From positions 50,921,766 through 50,985,765 of the forward strand of contig CM064492.1 in assembly GCA_032716605.1 (NCBI GenBank): DNA of 64,000 nucleotides, in the 5' to 3' direction. Numbering within the stretch: position 1 is the first letter of the stretch; each line of letters starts with the position of its first letter. This document shows positions 10,430 to 21,420 of the stretch, piece by piece. The notes under the pieces were generated by a model, which had not been told where the DNA came from, searched no databases, and saw only the letters and a list, made by a program, of their open reading frames with translations. Source of the stretch: Paralithodes platypus (Eukaryota > Arthropoda > Malacostraca > Decapoda > Lithodidae). Both the position numbers and the translations under genes were made by a program.

Positions 10430-11530
10430 TTCCCCGATCTTCATAGCCCTCCACACTAGTGGAGTAGTGTTTAGCCAATAGATTGTTGGATAATGGGTAA
10501 ATATTAATTCCGGCAAGAATGTTAAGTGCGGGCGTACCGCCAGCCTTGTTTACACTGCGCGTAGTGGCGTCGGACCTTTGCCATCATGTTCCCGTCTATT
10601 TTGACTGCCTTGGGATATAATAATATGTTGAGGGGGGGCTTTGCCCCCCTCACCCCCCCCCCCATGACATATTGTCATCATATATATTGCCAGCAGGGGG
10701 CAAATTACCCAAAAAAATCGCCGTCAAAATAGACGCGAACTTAACCACGGCGATCGACAAATGTAAACATGGCGGCGGCGGTGGGGGAGACGTCGGACCT
10801 TTGCAATCATGTTCCCGTTTATTTTGAATGCCATTGGATACAATACTATGTTGAGGGGGGGGGGGGGGGCTTTGCCCACCCTCACCCCCCCCATGACATA
10901 TTGTCATCATCATATATATTGCCAGCAGGGGGCAAATAACCGAATTAATTGCCGTCAAAATAGACGCGAATATAACCACAGCGATCGCCCTATGTAAACA
11001 TGACGACCTTACGCCCGCCCGGAGTCTACATCCATCCCATAATTCCTTGCACTCTTTGTTATAAAACAAAACTATAGGCCTATATGAAAGCAAAAATGAA
11101 AAAAAAAAAAAAATATATGAAACATAAATGTATAAACTATTGGCTGTCAAACGGTAAAAAATTACCGAAGTTAGAGTATTCATTACATGAATGGAGGAGT
11201 TAATAGGCGAATAACGTTATCAATAATGTTATCAATGAAGCCAATCATTTTGTTTTGTTTTATAATTATTACTTCAAAACATTGTTGGACTACTTTGATA
11301 TAGTATGCCCCCTAATTCGTTATTTTGGTAAAATTCTAGTTCCAGTTTCACAGCGAATTTAGCGTTTTGTGTTTTTGTTTTTCTCAGTTTTCTTTAATAT
11401 ACAGTGTTGTTTTATACTAAGGACTGGTGGAAATGAGCATTTACCCATTATCCAACAATCTAAAAACACTGCCCCACTAGTGGGGAGGGCTACGAAAATC
11501 AGGGAAATTGCGGGGTAAAAGACGAAAATA
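10430..11530. mobile_element. FB-A foldback element, about 1.1 kb
   Basis: Inverted terminal segments of about 75 bp at 10430-10503 and 11447-11525 share CCCATTATCCAACAATCTA and an AGCCCTCC...CACTAGTG block in opposite orientation. Related arms occur at 12860-12955 and 15905-15995. The body contains a direct duplication of about 225 bp (10568-10790 and 10793-11005), each with a long G/C hairpin (GGGGGGGCTTTGCCCCCC). No transposase was seen. Confidence 0.65.
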
Positions 11531-11554
11531 AGGGGAAATATTAGCCTTACCTAG

Positions 11555-11627
11555 TATATTAGGTGGGGGCTGCTGCCCCCACACCCCCGCTGGTTTGGTA
11601 ATAAATTAATAGAAGATTGACGGTCGC

Positions 11628-11676
<49 letters not shown>
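11555..11676 (+). mobile_element. Poly(A)-tailed retroposed 3' end
   Basis: AATAAA at 11600-11605 lies 23 nt before an uninterrupted 48-A tract (11629-11676), the layout of a cleaved and polyadenylated transcript. The upstream part contains the GGGGGCTGCTGCCCCC hairpin shared with other sites in the region. The 5' limit is uncertain. Confidence 0.5.
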
Positions 11677-11678
<2 letters not shown>

Positions 11679-11689
11679 ATAATTCCATT

Positions 11690-11842
11690 TGCGCCGCTAC
11701 TGACTGATATAGGAATTCCCTAGACTGGAACAAGACCTCACGGGCTTCACTGTTCATTGTAAAGCGGTGAATGTTAAGGCTCTCAGCCTATGCCCGAGAG
11801 GAAGTAAGTTGGAATATAGAAAAAAAAAAAAAAAAAAAAAAA
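11690..11842 (+). mobile_element. Poly(A)-tailed retroelement 3' end, copy 1
   Basis: CTAGACTGGAACAAGACCTC, CTCTCAGCCTATGCCCGAGAGG and a 22-A tail match the reverse complement of 59446-59690. Probably the 3' end of a SINE or LINE. Confidence 0.7.
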
Positions 11843-11943
11843 TATGACAAATTTATAGAAGCCATATCAATTGATGAGTGTGCTGTGAAACCGGATCTAG
11901 AATAATACCGTTTTTTTGTTTTATTAATGCCTTACTATAGTGT

Positions 11944-12150
11944 TTAACCCCTTGAGGATCATTACGCGTTTTGGCAGTTTATTCTGGCTATCATTAGACA
12001 ATTGTATGCAGCTTAGCGAGGATCTGTGGGATATATAAGGTTAAATACTGTCTCAAGTAACCCTATGGCTTCCATTCGTCCTTTCTAATCGAATTATAAA
12101 TTGTGAAATAATAGCCAGAATAACTTGCCAAAACGCGTCATAATCATCAA
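11944..12150 (+). mobile_element. M3 MITE
   Basis: TTAACCCCTTGAGGATCATTAC at the left; ACGCGTCATAATCATCAA near the right. Inverted ATTCTGGCTATCATTAGAC / AATAATAGCCAGAAT. Confidence 0.8.
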
Positions 12151-12274
12151 CACTTTTGTCAATTTTATTGTTCCTTTTACCAGACATTACTGCAGTACAA
12201 ACCATCACCTCTGTTATGATGAATAAGGCTATCAATTGATGAATGAAGAAATATATTAATTTATGGAAGAATTA

Positions 12275-12405
12275 GGGATAATATTCAAAGGACACTACAT
12301 CGGCGCTATTAGAAAAAAATTATCAGCGAAAATAGGGGCCAATAGATTCTCCAAATTTTCTCATTATAGTCTGCATGGAGGAATTTCGTTATCGACAACT
12401 TGAAA
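12275..12405 (+). repeat. Dispersed repeat, also at 27655-27787
   Basis: About 130 bp sharing ATAATATTCAA(A)GGACACTACATCG and TCTCATTATAGTCTGCATGG with 27655-27787. Family not recognised. Confidence 0.75.
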
Positions 12406-12857
12406 AAACCCGATTTCACCGAAAAATAACCCCGAAAATAATCAGTCCCGACAGTAAACAAAGCATTCCGTCGACTTGACTTCCTTCTCCTTCTTGTTTT
12501 GTAGGGTGCCGCAAAAGCGTGATTCACCCAATAAATGGCACGAACGTGGCAACCTGTGTTTGTCCCTTCACAGATCAACCTATATGATGATGACAATAAA
12601 TCAAGGGGCCTGAGGGCCTCAACCCATCATGTATCCAATTTACCCCACAATTTCCCTTACCTACTGTGTAAAGGCGATTCACCCAATAAATGGCTTGATA
12701 TGACACCGTATCTTCAGATTGATGGATAATGGATAAGTTAATGCAAATCCTCGGTTAATATACAGGAGACGCAACAACGTGTTTTTCAGGTATTTTGTTT
12801 TGGTATTTTGATTTTGTTTTTGGTATTTTAGCCGAATCTAGTGATGAAATTGAATGG
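12406..12857. other. Unassigned DNA with a short internal duplication
   Basis: GATTCACCCAATAAATGGC occurs at 12521-12539 and 12669-12687. GATTGATGGATAATGG at 12718 is an inverted partner of CCATTATCCATCAATC-like sequence at 12868. No coding region recognised. Confidence 0.5.
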
Positions 12858-12955
12858 AAATTAAGCATTTACCCATTATCCATCAATCTAAAGACACACA
12901 CCCCCGATAGTGGGGAGGGCTATGAAGATCATGGAAATTGAGGGGTAAAAAGCGT
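12858..12955 (+). mobile_element. FB-A foldback arm
   Basis: Contains ACCCATTATCCATCAATCTA, AGTGGGGAGGGCTATGAAG and AATTGAGGGGTAAAA, in the same order as 11447-11525. Confidence 0.65.
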
Positions 12956-12991
12956 ATAGAACACGATAATACACATTTGTAACCGAAATTT

Positions 12992-13255
12992 GGCTCAGGT
13001 TTTGTCAATTTCCAGACCCATAAAACCCGACTTTTTTGAAAACCCGAGCCAAATTTTGACAAAAGTTGGCTCGGATTTAACTAATTTAAAAATGAAAATA
13101 ACACAGTAACCTTATTAAAATGATGGCTCGGGTTTTGTAAATTTCCATACCCATATAACCCGACATTTTGAAAACACGAGCCAAGTTTTGACGAAACTTG
13201 GCTCGGAGTTTACTAATTTTCATGTTAAAATTACACAGTAACCTTAATAAAATCT
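12992..13255. repeat. 132-bp tandem duplication with GGCTCGGGTTTT motifs
   Basis: Two consecutive copies (12992-13123, 13124-13255), each containing an internal inverted pair CCGAGCCAA / TTGGCTCGG. The same motif recurs at 15310-15360, 15855 and 16135-16215. Confidence 0.8.
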
Positions 13256-13269
13256 TTGTTTGGGTTTTC

Positions 13270-13587
13270 ATAGGGTTAACATTAGCCTAACCTAACGAAG
13301 TAAGAATGGGGTTAACCTAACAACCTTACCTAACCTAACTTAGTAAGAATGGGGTTAACATTAGCCTAACCTAGTAAGAATGGGGTTAACATTAGCCTAA
13401 CCTAACAACCTTACCTAACAACCTTACCTAACCTAACCTAGTAAGAATGGGGTTAACATTAGCCTAACCAAACAACCTAACCTAACCTAGTAAGAATGGG
13501 GTTAACATTAACCTAACCTAACCTAGTAAGAATGGGGTTAACATTAGCCTAACCTAACAACCCAACCTAACCTAACCTAGACCTAGT
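13270..13587. repeat. CCTAA-type interstitial telomere-like minisatellite
   Basis: Repeats of GTAAGAATGGGGTTAACATTAG interspersed with runs of CCTAA and AACCT. CCTAA is the complement of TTAGG, the ancestral arthropod telomere unit. The spacing is irregular, so it is not a functional telomere. Confidence 0.85.
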
Positions 13588-13963
13588 ATGTGGGATACAA
13601 AACTAGCCCTTGCATGCCAGCTACAGGGGGTGCATAGTATACCCAGTACGTTGGATACAAGACTAGCCCTTGCATGCCAGCTACTGTGGGTGCATAGTAC
13701 CCAGTACGTGGGATACAAAACTAGCCCTTGCATGCCAGCTACAGGGGGTGCATAGTATACCCAGTACGTTGGATACAAGACTAGCCCTTGCATGCCAGCT
13801 ACTGTGGGTGCATAGTACCCAGTACGTGGAATACAAAACTAGCCCTTGCATGCCAGCTACTTTGGGTGCATAGTATACCCAGTACGTTGGATGCAAGACT
13901 AGCCCTTGCATGCCAGCTACTGTGGGTGCATAGTACCTAGTACGTGGAATACAAAACTAGCCC
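13588..13963. repeat. Satellite with alternating 60/58-bp monomers
   Basis: CTAGCCCTTGCATGCCAG begins at 13603, 13663, 13721, 13781 and 13839, with CTAGCCC again at 13899 and 13957. Spacings are 60, 58, 60, 58, 60, 58, so the unit is a 118-bp dimer. The array is interrupted by the MITE at 13964-14170 and continues to 14252. Confidence 0.9.
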
Positions 13964-14170
13964 GGGAAGGATGTAGTTACCGGGTATACCACTACCGACA
14001 TACAACATAAATCATCTATAAATACTTATAATAAAATAAATACTTATAAATCTATAATACTAGGTTAGGTTAGGTTAGGTTGTTTGGTTAGGGTAATGTA
14101 TTTTTGTATCCAAAGGCAGTCAAAATGGACGGGAACATGATGGGGTACACCCGGTAACTACATTCTTGCC
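13964..14170. mobile_element. 207-bp MITE with perfect 8-bp TSD
   Basis: Flanked by ACTAGCCC at 13956-13963 and 14171-14178. TIRs of about 27 bp: GG(G/C)AAG(G/A)ATGTAGTTACCGGG on each end. Both flanks are the same satellite monomer, so the pre-insertion site can be reconstructed. An 8-bp TSD fits hAT or Merlin/P-type transposition; the GG terminus is not classical hAT. It contains four TTAGG-like units. Confidence 0.85.
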
Positions 14171-14252
14171 ACTAGCCCTTGCATGCCAGCTACTTTGGGT
14201 GCATAGTATACCCAGTACGTTGGATACAAGACTAGCCCTTGCATGCCAGTTT
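14171..14252. repeat. Continuation of the 60/58-bp satellite
   Basis: Two further partial monomers (CTAGCCCTTGCATGCCAG at 14172 and 14233) after the MITE insertion. Confidence 0.85.
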
Positions 14253-14588
14253 AAACCTATGCGATTTTTCTTTTTTTTTCTTTATGTTACTTTGCGATCA
14301 CCCATTAAGATTTCCGAGCTAGCTGTGGTCCAGCTCCTGTATATTGTCCCAACCAACCAACTAACCTAAATGAACAGAGGAGGTACTGGCTTGAGTGGCT
14401 GCCTGGCTGGCCGCTGGAGGTTCGATCACCACTCATCTTGGTCAACAGCTGGTGGATTTTGGTTTCGAATTTTTCCATGTCAAAAAACTGTATGTGCATT
14501 TCAAAACCAGCTGTCCTCGTCGGCTGTATTTGGAACACTGGTTATTGCACTTTGGACAGTTTACACTTATTGGAAGGCGAAAATGGGT
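14253..14588. other. Unassigned DNA
   Basis: Short overlapping reading frames in all three forward phases share no recognisable protein features and are not called as genes. Confidence 0.5.
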
Positions 14589-15031
14589 CAAATTGGATTT
14601 TAGGTCACGTATGTGTTTTTTGTATTATAATCCTTTTTCTCATCAGTTTCTTCATTGATTAGTGTGTTTTAAGGTGTTTTTCCTTCTGGAAATTCATATT
14701 TACCCATTATTTTGCAATATTAAAACATGCCCCCTAAAACCATATATTGTCATTACCCTAACATAACCTGGGGGCTGCTGCCCCCAGACCCCCGCAGAGT
14801 ATAGATATAAAATATGACAAAATACTAAAACTACGGTAAAAAAATGAAAAATATTAGTTCTCAGCTGATCCAAGATGGCCGCCATCACCCTTATTTAACC
14901 CACAAAGTCTAAGGAAAAATTATTTAATATGCAGCGGTAAAGACATATATTGTGGTGACTAATACTCTATGACAAAGCTATAGTATACATTTAGAACATT
15001 ATATCCCATACACGACCTAAAATCCAGTTTG
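14589..15031. mobile_element. Foldback element with about 27-bp inverted ends
   Basis: CAAATTGGATTTTAGGTC at 14589 is the inverted counterpart of GACCTAAAATCCAGTTTG ending at 15031. The body holds a GGGGGCTGCTGCCCCC hairpin (about 14770-14785). No clear TSD was seen. Confidence 0.55.
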
Positions 15032-15191
15032 TCCCGAAAATGTCTTAAGCAGCCTCTGTGTTTTTAAAGACGGTAGAGAAAGCTTTGATCGGCTCACACC
15101 CTCTACACAAACTGGAAGAATGTTATTTTAATACCACGAATTTTCCCGAGTGTTTTATATAAAAATAATTGTTCATTTACATCAATATATA

Positions 15192-16347
15192 GTGTGGGGG
15201 CAGCAGCCCCCACCCATAATACTAGGATAGGTTAGGTGAGGTTGTTAGATTAGGCTGGTGTCTTCCCAAAGTTGACTATTTTTATAACATAAGATATTAG
15301 GCTACCCACTCCACCCCGTGATATCCGAGCCAGCTTTCGTCAAAAGTTGGCTCGGGTATTCACAAATAGCGCGTTTTTCAAAGACACTGTGGACCATAGA
15401 GTTTTTATGTTTTGAAAAACTGGCAAGTTGCTCATGGCAGACCTATAATTGTTAAATATATATATAATAAAAAAGCATAATTCAGAGACAAATGTGTTAA
15501 TTAAACAATAATATTACTTCCCAACTCTATAGCAATGCAAAGGACTCTAATTCATTCGAAATAATAATTTTAAGAATATGAAGGACATAATATTTACAAC
15601 ACTCACCCCTGTCAGTTGTCTAACATTTGAATCATGCCTTGTAACGAAGGCTGTGAGTGGCTGAAACTGTCACCAGAGTCCTGCCTCCCGGCTGGTGGCC
15701 ACACCCCCAGAGTCCGTTAATCTTCGGTCTGGGCCGAGCTGACCAAAGACTACCAGACAATCTCGGGAGGCTGTCTGGTTGTGTCTGGTAATCTATGCCT
15801 CTTTGTGCCTTTGAAAAACACGCTAAAAATTGTGTTTTATGGTTTTGTAATTTGGGAAAACCCGAGCCAAGTTTTGATACAAAACGCTATATTATTGTAT
15901 TTTTACGCTTTTAACCCCTCATTTTCACTGAACTTCATAGCCCTCCCCACTAGTGGGGGGCGTGTTTTTAGATTGTTGGAGAATGGGTAAATACTCATTT
16001 CAGCTCCTCTTCAGTATAAAAAAACACTATATCTGAAGGAAAAAATAAATAATACAAACTAAAACTTACAGAAATCGCTGTCGGTCCAAAAAGTCAGGTT
16101 TACCGAGGTTTTGAATGTTATCAAAATCAAAACTTGGCTCGGGTTTACCCAAATTGCAAACCCATAAAACCAAATTTTGTGAATACCCGAGCCAACTTTG
16201 GAGGAAAGCTGGCTTGGATTTCACGGGGTGGAGTGGGTAGCCTAATATATTATGTTATAAAAATAGTAAACTTTGGGAAGACATTAGCCTAACCTAACAA
16301 CCTTACCTAACCTATTCTAGTATTATGGGTGGGGGCTGCCACCCCCG
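15192..16347. mobile_element. 1.16-kb foldback element with about 175-bp inverted arms
   Basis: Arm 15192-15365 is the reverse complement, at high identity, of 16172-16347. The shared order is GC hairpin, CCCATAATACTAG, TTAGGTT-type block, CTTCCCAAAGTT, AGGCTACCCACTCCACCCCGTG, then TTGGCTCGGGTATTCACAAA. The 800-bp centre contains an FB-A arm (15905-15995) and no transposase gene. Confidence 0.8.
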
Positions 16348-16377
16348 CTGCTTGGGTTAGGCTATTATTTATTTGTT

Positions 16378-16500
16378 TTATTTTTATTTTTTTAATGTGC
16401 TATTAGCCAAACCTAACAACCTTACCTAACCTAACCTAGTATATGGGTGGGGGCTGCCGCCCCCATACCCATGCTGGTTAGGTACTGGCTGAAAAACTTA
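16378..16500. repeat. CCTAA block plus GGGGGCTGCCGCCCCC hairpin
   Basis: The same CCTAACCTAGTAT, G/C hairpin and CTGGTTAGG arrangement as at 11555 and 16300-16350. Confidence 0.6.
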
Positions 16501-16694
16501 TTGTTTTACAGTATACTGTATTTTAGCGTCTTTTGTTTGTTCTCCTGATAAATCTACAGTTATACTACCCCTATTTTGTCGCTATTCTGTTGGTACTAAT
16601 GGGTTAATATTATTAGTAGTAGACTTAGTATGCTTTGATGATGCGCGGAAATGTATATTTGACTTGTAATAAATACATTGAAGTATTACAAACC

Positions 16695-16790
16695 TTCGCG
16701 AACCCATAAACAGGGAACGTGAGCTGGGTTTAGACCGTCGCGCACCCATACACAGGGAACGTGAGCTGGGTTTAGACCGGTCGCGAGACA
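16695..16790. repeat. Two tandem units of about 45 bp
   Basis: CAGGGAACGTGAGCTGGGTT occurs twice with CGCGAACCCATA / CGCGCACCCATA starts. A TTAGG-like block follows (16800-16835). Confidence 0.8.
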
Positions 16791-16835
16791 GGTTAATTTT
16801 CGGTTAGGTTAGGTAAGTTAGGTTAGGTTAGGCTA

Positions 16836-18956
16836 ATAATAAAAATACTAAAATGCGACGGTCCTCGGTATTAAACAACACTGTATTTCAAATAAAAAAT
16901 AAAAAACAACAACAAATTACATGAAAAACTCTTATCTGGTTGGTGATAATTGTTTTATCAAAATAAGTATTTTTCCAGTTTCCGCGTCTGCTGAACCATC
17001 CAAAAACACGCTAAAAGGCGTGTTTTGAAGGGGGGAGGTGATGGGGGGTAGTGGGTGAGGGGTAGTATAACTGTATATTTACCGTTCTCCCTTATAACAC
17101 GTTTCAGCTCTTAATGACATATATAGCAATGATGTATAATTATGCTCTACCGGACCTATTAGGCCTAAAAAGATCGATGGGCTAACTGTCGGTCCAAAAC
17201 ATCAGTATAACCCCAAATTCTCCACTCAAACCACGAAAAACAACTATGAAATTATATTTCCTGAAGAAAAAAACAAAAACATGGTAAATAAGGCCGATAT
17301 GTAGTCTTGTTGAACGTTACCGTTGGTGCTTCAGTGCGTGAGTGAATTATTTAGCACATACCGGTAAATTGTAGTGCAAGTGACTGAAAAAGGGTAAGTG
17401 AAGTAATGAGTGAACGCACACATTAATACATAAGTGGATAGTTGGATACGTGACTAAATAAATTGATGATTAGGTGGGCAAGATGTGAGAAGGTAAAGAG
17501 GTGAACGAGTATAGGAGTTAGTAAATAAATTATGTAGGTGGATGAAGAGTGGGTGAATGAAAGGCTGGCTAGAAAGAGAATGTCAAAAGCAAGATTTAGA
17601 GGAATATATTAATGCACGAATGGCTACGTGGGTGAGTGGTAGATTTCGTAAGTACGTAAATGGGCGAGTTGTTTAATAATTATGTACGTACATGGGTGAG
17701 TGGTCGATTTCGTAAGTACGTAAATGGGTGAATTGTCGAATGAGTATGAACACTAAGACGTGTTGATTACGTGCGATATCATACTCAATGGGCACGGACA
17801 TGTCTGCTTAATACTATCAAGAACCCAATGGAAAACCTATTTGCTAGCAGGATATCTCTAAACGAATACAACCCTTTACCGCCTCAGGTCACAAACTTGG
17901 ACTCTCCCTGATCAAATACAGCATACACCACTCCTATCCATGATTAAATACATCTTAGTTAGTTCAAATAGGACTGCAGAGGCTAACAACCCGGTAAGAT
18001 CTGTTTAGCGGGTAGAACTGCTTTTCAGATGCCTATTTACTAAAAAACATTGAACCTAACCTATTATATTAGTAGACTACTTATGAATGTAAAACTTAAA
18101 AATATATTGTAACATTTCCAAATTATTGAGATATAAATACATGTCCACCCGCTACACAGGATTACACCCTCCAGTCCCTTATATATTTTCTTACTCTGAC
18201 AAATGTACATACCTGGTAGGGTGTTTAGTGGTGTAGATGAATGTCCATAGAGCCATAATTATAATCACAATATTTCAACGGAACACCACATGCTTATCCC
18301 GCCGCGCCGCCGTCACTGTGAGAGGTGGTCAGTGTACCAACAGATCCCGCACCAATAACCAGGCTTACAAACCTTACAGTAGATGAAGATTGGCTCTCTG
18401 CTATCTCCGAATAATTGGTTTACTATTTGTGTATTGCACGATGTATTGTATATAATGTATACAATTGTAATAATGGCATAGGGAAACATAATACTCTAGA
18501 TATTATGCTTAGATAGTTCACATTAAAATACCACTACCTTGCTATCGAAAACGGTCTTCAATACAGTCGGCTCACCGAACAAGCTTCGAAGCACTTATAA
18601 CACTGCGTGCTACCTAGGCTAAAACAATTGATATTGCTCCAATATTTCAGTTAAAGCCATAAATTAATGTATTAACAAATGTATACATAATTATTATTAA
18701 TACAATGTAAACGATACAATAACGTATCCATTGCTTCTCTAAAGCTCGACCAGTATCATGAAGCTTCCAATTCAATGTCTCAAACTGCTCATTATACCGA
18801 CGATATTGATGCGCGATTCGTTTTCTGTTCAAAGGCTTATGTTACACGAACGGATTTCCGGCAATTTTCTAAGAGCATGTTTTTCCTCGCAATATATTTG
18901 GGGCTTTTTGACATTTATATTGGGAACTAAACTGATATTAGAATATGTTTGGTAGC
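16836..18956. other. About 2.1 kb without recognised features
   Basis: Degenerate GTGAGTGAA-type repeats around 17330-17760. No open frame with recognisable protein features and no named repeat seen between 17770 and 18956. Confidence 0.5.
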
Positions 18957-19325
18957 TTGAGGGGGTACTACTCGCTTTTTCTGGACCCCCTTCACCCTCA
19001 TATTTAGCATATTAGTTTTGAGATTTTAAGACGTTCGTTCCATTAGTTTGGCGATATTGAGACCTTTCGCCCCATTTCTTTGTCAATATTAAGACCTTTC
19101 CTGCCATTTAGGTGACGATTTTTTCCTGGCAAGCGATAGCGAGCCTGTAATTTTAGAAGGAATCGGCCTTTGGCCGGGACATTTTTCTACCGAAAAATGT
19201 ACAAAATTATTTTGAAAGGGGGTGTGAGGGGTGGTTTTTTTAAGCTTGATGGAGGTCTAGCGAGGAAACTAAACAATAAAAACATAAATGAATATACAGA
19301 CCAAAATAAACAAGCAGTAAGACTC
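18957..19325 (+). mobile_element. M1 MITE copy 3
   Basis: Full internal structure: ATTAGTTTTGAGATTTTAAG, TTTGGCGATATTGAGACC, GGCAAGCGATAGCGAGCC, the ACATTTTTCTACCGAAAAATGT hairpin, and AAGCTTGATGGAGGTCTAG. Both TTAA ends have decayed. Confidence 0.8.
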
Positions 19326-19644
19326 ATCAAAGTTAAATTCATAAGTTACCAGAGGAAAATTGCTCTATAATATTGCGTGGAAAAATGCTAATGTGACACC
19401 GGCTTAAGATAGCAATATCTCCAACTATGAGTGTCTATGTCGCTTTATAATAGTATCTCCAATGCATTACTCGATCTCCTGTGACTAAAATGTGACTAGC
19501 TTGGAAAATTCCTTCCCTCGCATGAAATCCAACCCAACATCTGGCAATGAAGCTTAGGTAATACCGTCGTCATGGCAACAACCTTTGCTCAGTGTTCACA
19601 GTTTTCTCGTTTCTGGGAATTTTGCATTTTTTGTTTTGTGTGTA

Positions 19645-20126
19645 CACTCACGAGACATAATACCTGCACAACCCTTTAAATCTTTGAACCTTTAAAGGGA
19701 GAGGGACAGTTTTTTCTTTTTCTTTGGTCTATTAATTCATTTATTTATTTATTTCTTAGTGTTTTCGCTAGACCTCCATCAAGATTAGAAAAACGCCCCC
19801 TAGACCCCCTTTCAAGATGAACTTGTAAATTTTTAGGTAGAGAAATGTCCCGGCCGAAGGCTAGTTTCTCTTAAAATTTCTGGAACGCTATCGCTCGCCA
19901 ACATAATTGGCGGAACGTCTTATAATTTCAAAACAAATGGGGGCTTAACACGTGGGAGAAAGGGAACAGAAAAACGACCATTCTCCCCTTAACCTCAACA
20001 GTCCATCAACCTCACTTTAAAGCCAAGTTGTGAAGGCTCGATCTGGGATATAAGAGAACATTGGATGGTCTAGCTTGGGTTCGATACAGATACAAATGGG
20101 TGTGCAGGTATTATGGCTCATGACTG
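19645..20126. mobile_element. M6 MITE copy 1, carrying a nested M1
   Basis: Inverted ends CACTCACGAGACATAATACCTGCACA and TGTGCAGGTATTATGGCTCATGACTG (26 bp), each adjoining TA. The right part has a tRNA-like B box (GGGTTCGATAC). M1 copy 4 sits inside at 19692-19992. Confidence 0.75.
19692..19992 (-). mobile_element. M1 MITE copy 4
   Basis: Reverse orientation: CTAGACCTCCATCAAG near the left, CTCCCCTTAA at the right end. Inserted into M6 copy 1. Confidence 0.85.
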
Positions 20127-20597
20127 TACATAGCATAAAGCTGGTATAGTTAGTTTGGAATAAATTACGCACGTTCCTTGACTTTGCGTAGTATTAGAGC
20201 ACTGTTTGCAATATTAGGTTGCAACAAGATATAATTCTTTATATTGTGTTTGAACTGAACAACTGATTTCGTTAGTTTCGCTAGCATATTATCTTAGAAA
20301 TGTCGCTAGCGTGTTTATATGAGTTTGTAGTGATAATTTAGTATTGTTTTTATTATATGCTTCGTACAGCTGGCACCCGCATTATATAAACATTATACCG
20401 TTCAAGGAGATATTTGGGAGCTTTATCAATCGGTTCGACAAGGGCGTGGTGAATATTATATTGACAGCTTTGCCAATAGTTTGAAGAATGACTTCGGCAT
20501 TTCTCGCAATAGTATAATAAATCCAATTATCATAAATTTGTGGCGGAATATCTCCATACCGAAATTTCTAGACTCATGTCCTGCGCTTCTGTTTGAT
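20127..20597. other. Stretch without recognised features
   Basis: AT-rich, no gene or named repeat seen. Confidence 0.5.
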
Positions 20598-20815
20598 TTA
20601 AGCCGGTATCACACGAGAACTTTTTCCCTCAACATTTATCCCCAACACTGGTTTGGCAGCTTATGAGGTCAACATTTATAATATTTTGATAACCTAATTT
20701 CATCTACCACTATTCTAGTTCCCGATACCAGTGCCAAATATTCCAGAAATGATGCCAGAACATTTTTTGACCATCGAATGTTGCCTATAGAAGCTCTCGT
20801 GTGATATCTGCTTAA
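20598..20815 (-). mobile_element. M5 MITE copy 2
   Basis: TTAAGCCGGTATCACACGAG at the left and CTCGTGTGATATCTGCTTAA at the right. The body is reverse complementary to copies 1 and 3. Both TTAA ends are intact. Confidence 0.85.
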
Positions 20816-21000
20816 GATTAGTGACGCCATACATAAACTTGCCACTGATTGGTTCTCTACAAGTGTTGGGATCATTTTGATTGGTTTATAACTACGCATG
20901 CGCACAAAGCCTTTCACATTCCTTTAGAGTTCGTTCAACGTAGTACGCACGTCCAGTCATGAACCAATATACCTGCTCACCCATATGAATCTTTGAACCT

Positions 21001-21396
21001 TTAAGGGGGAGACGGACCGTTTTTATTAGTTTTTTGTTTTTGTCTTTGTTGGACTATTAATTGATTTATTCCTTTATTTCTTAGTTTTCTCGCTAGACCT
21101 CCATCAAACTTAGAAAAAACACACCCTAGACCCTCCTTCAAGATAAATTTGTACCTTTTTCGGTAGAAAAATGTCCCGGCCGAATGCCGGTCCCTTTTAA
21201 AATTTCAAGCTCGCTGTCGCTCGCCAGGATAAAATCGACATCTAAATGGCACGAAAGGTCTTAACATTGATGACGAAATGGGGCGAAAGGTTTTAAAATC
21301 GCCAAACTAATGGGCCAAACATCTTATAATCTCAAAACAAATGGGGCTTAACACGAGGGAGAAAGGGGACCAGAAAAACGACCCATCTCCCCTTAT
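21001..21396 (-). mobile_element. M1 MITE copy 5
   Basis: TTAAGGGGGAGACGG at the left (21001) and CATCTCCCCTTAT at the right. About 395 bp and nearly complete, with all four internal ATTTTAAGAC-type units in reverse orientation. Confidence 0.85.
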
Positions 21397-21420
21397 CCTC
21401 AACAGTCCATCAGCCTCACC

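Noticed and set aside
10650..11183. 177-residue minus-strand ORF
   Set aside because: Built from a 225-bp duplication with G/C homopolymers. No protein features and no second support.
13270..13587. True telomere or telomere fusion
   Set aside because: CCTAA units are irregular and interleaved with a longer minisatellite, so interstitial repeat is more likely.
14370..14662. Three overlapping plus-strand ORFs of about 75-87 residues
   Set aside because: Same DNA open in three phases, no recognisable family, and situated in a foldback region.
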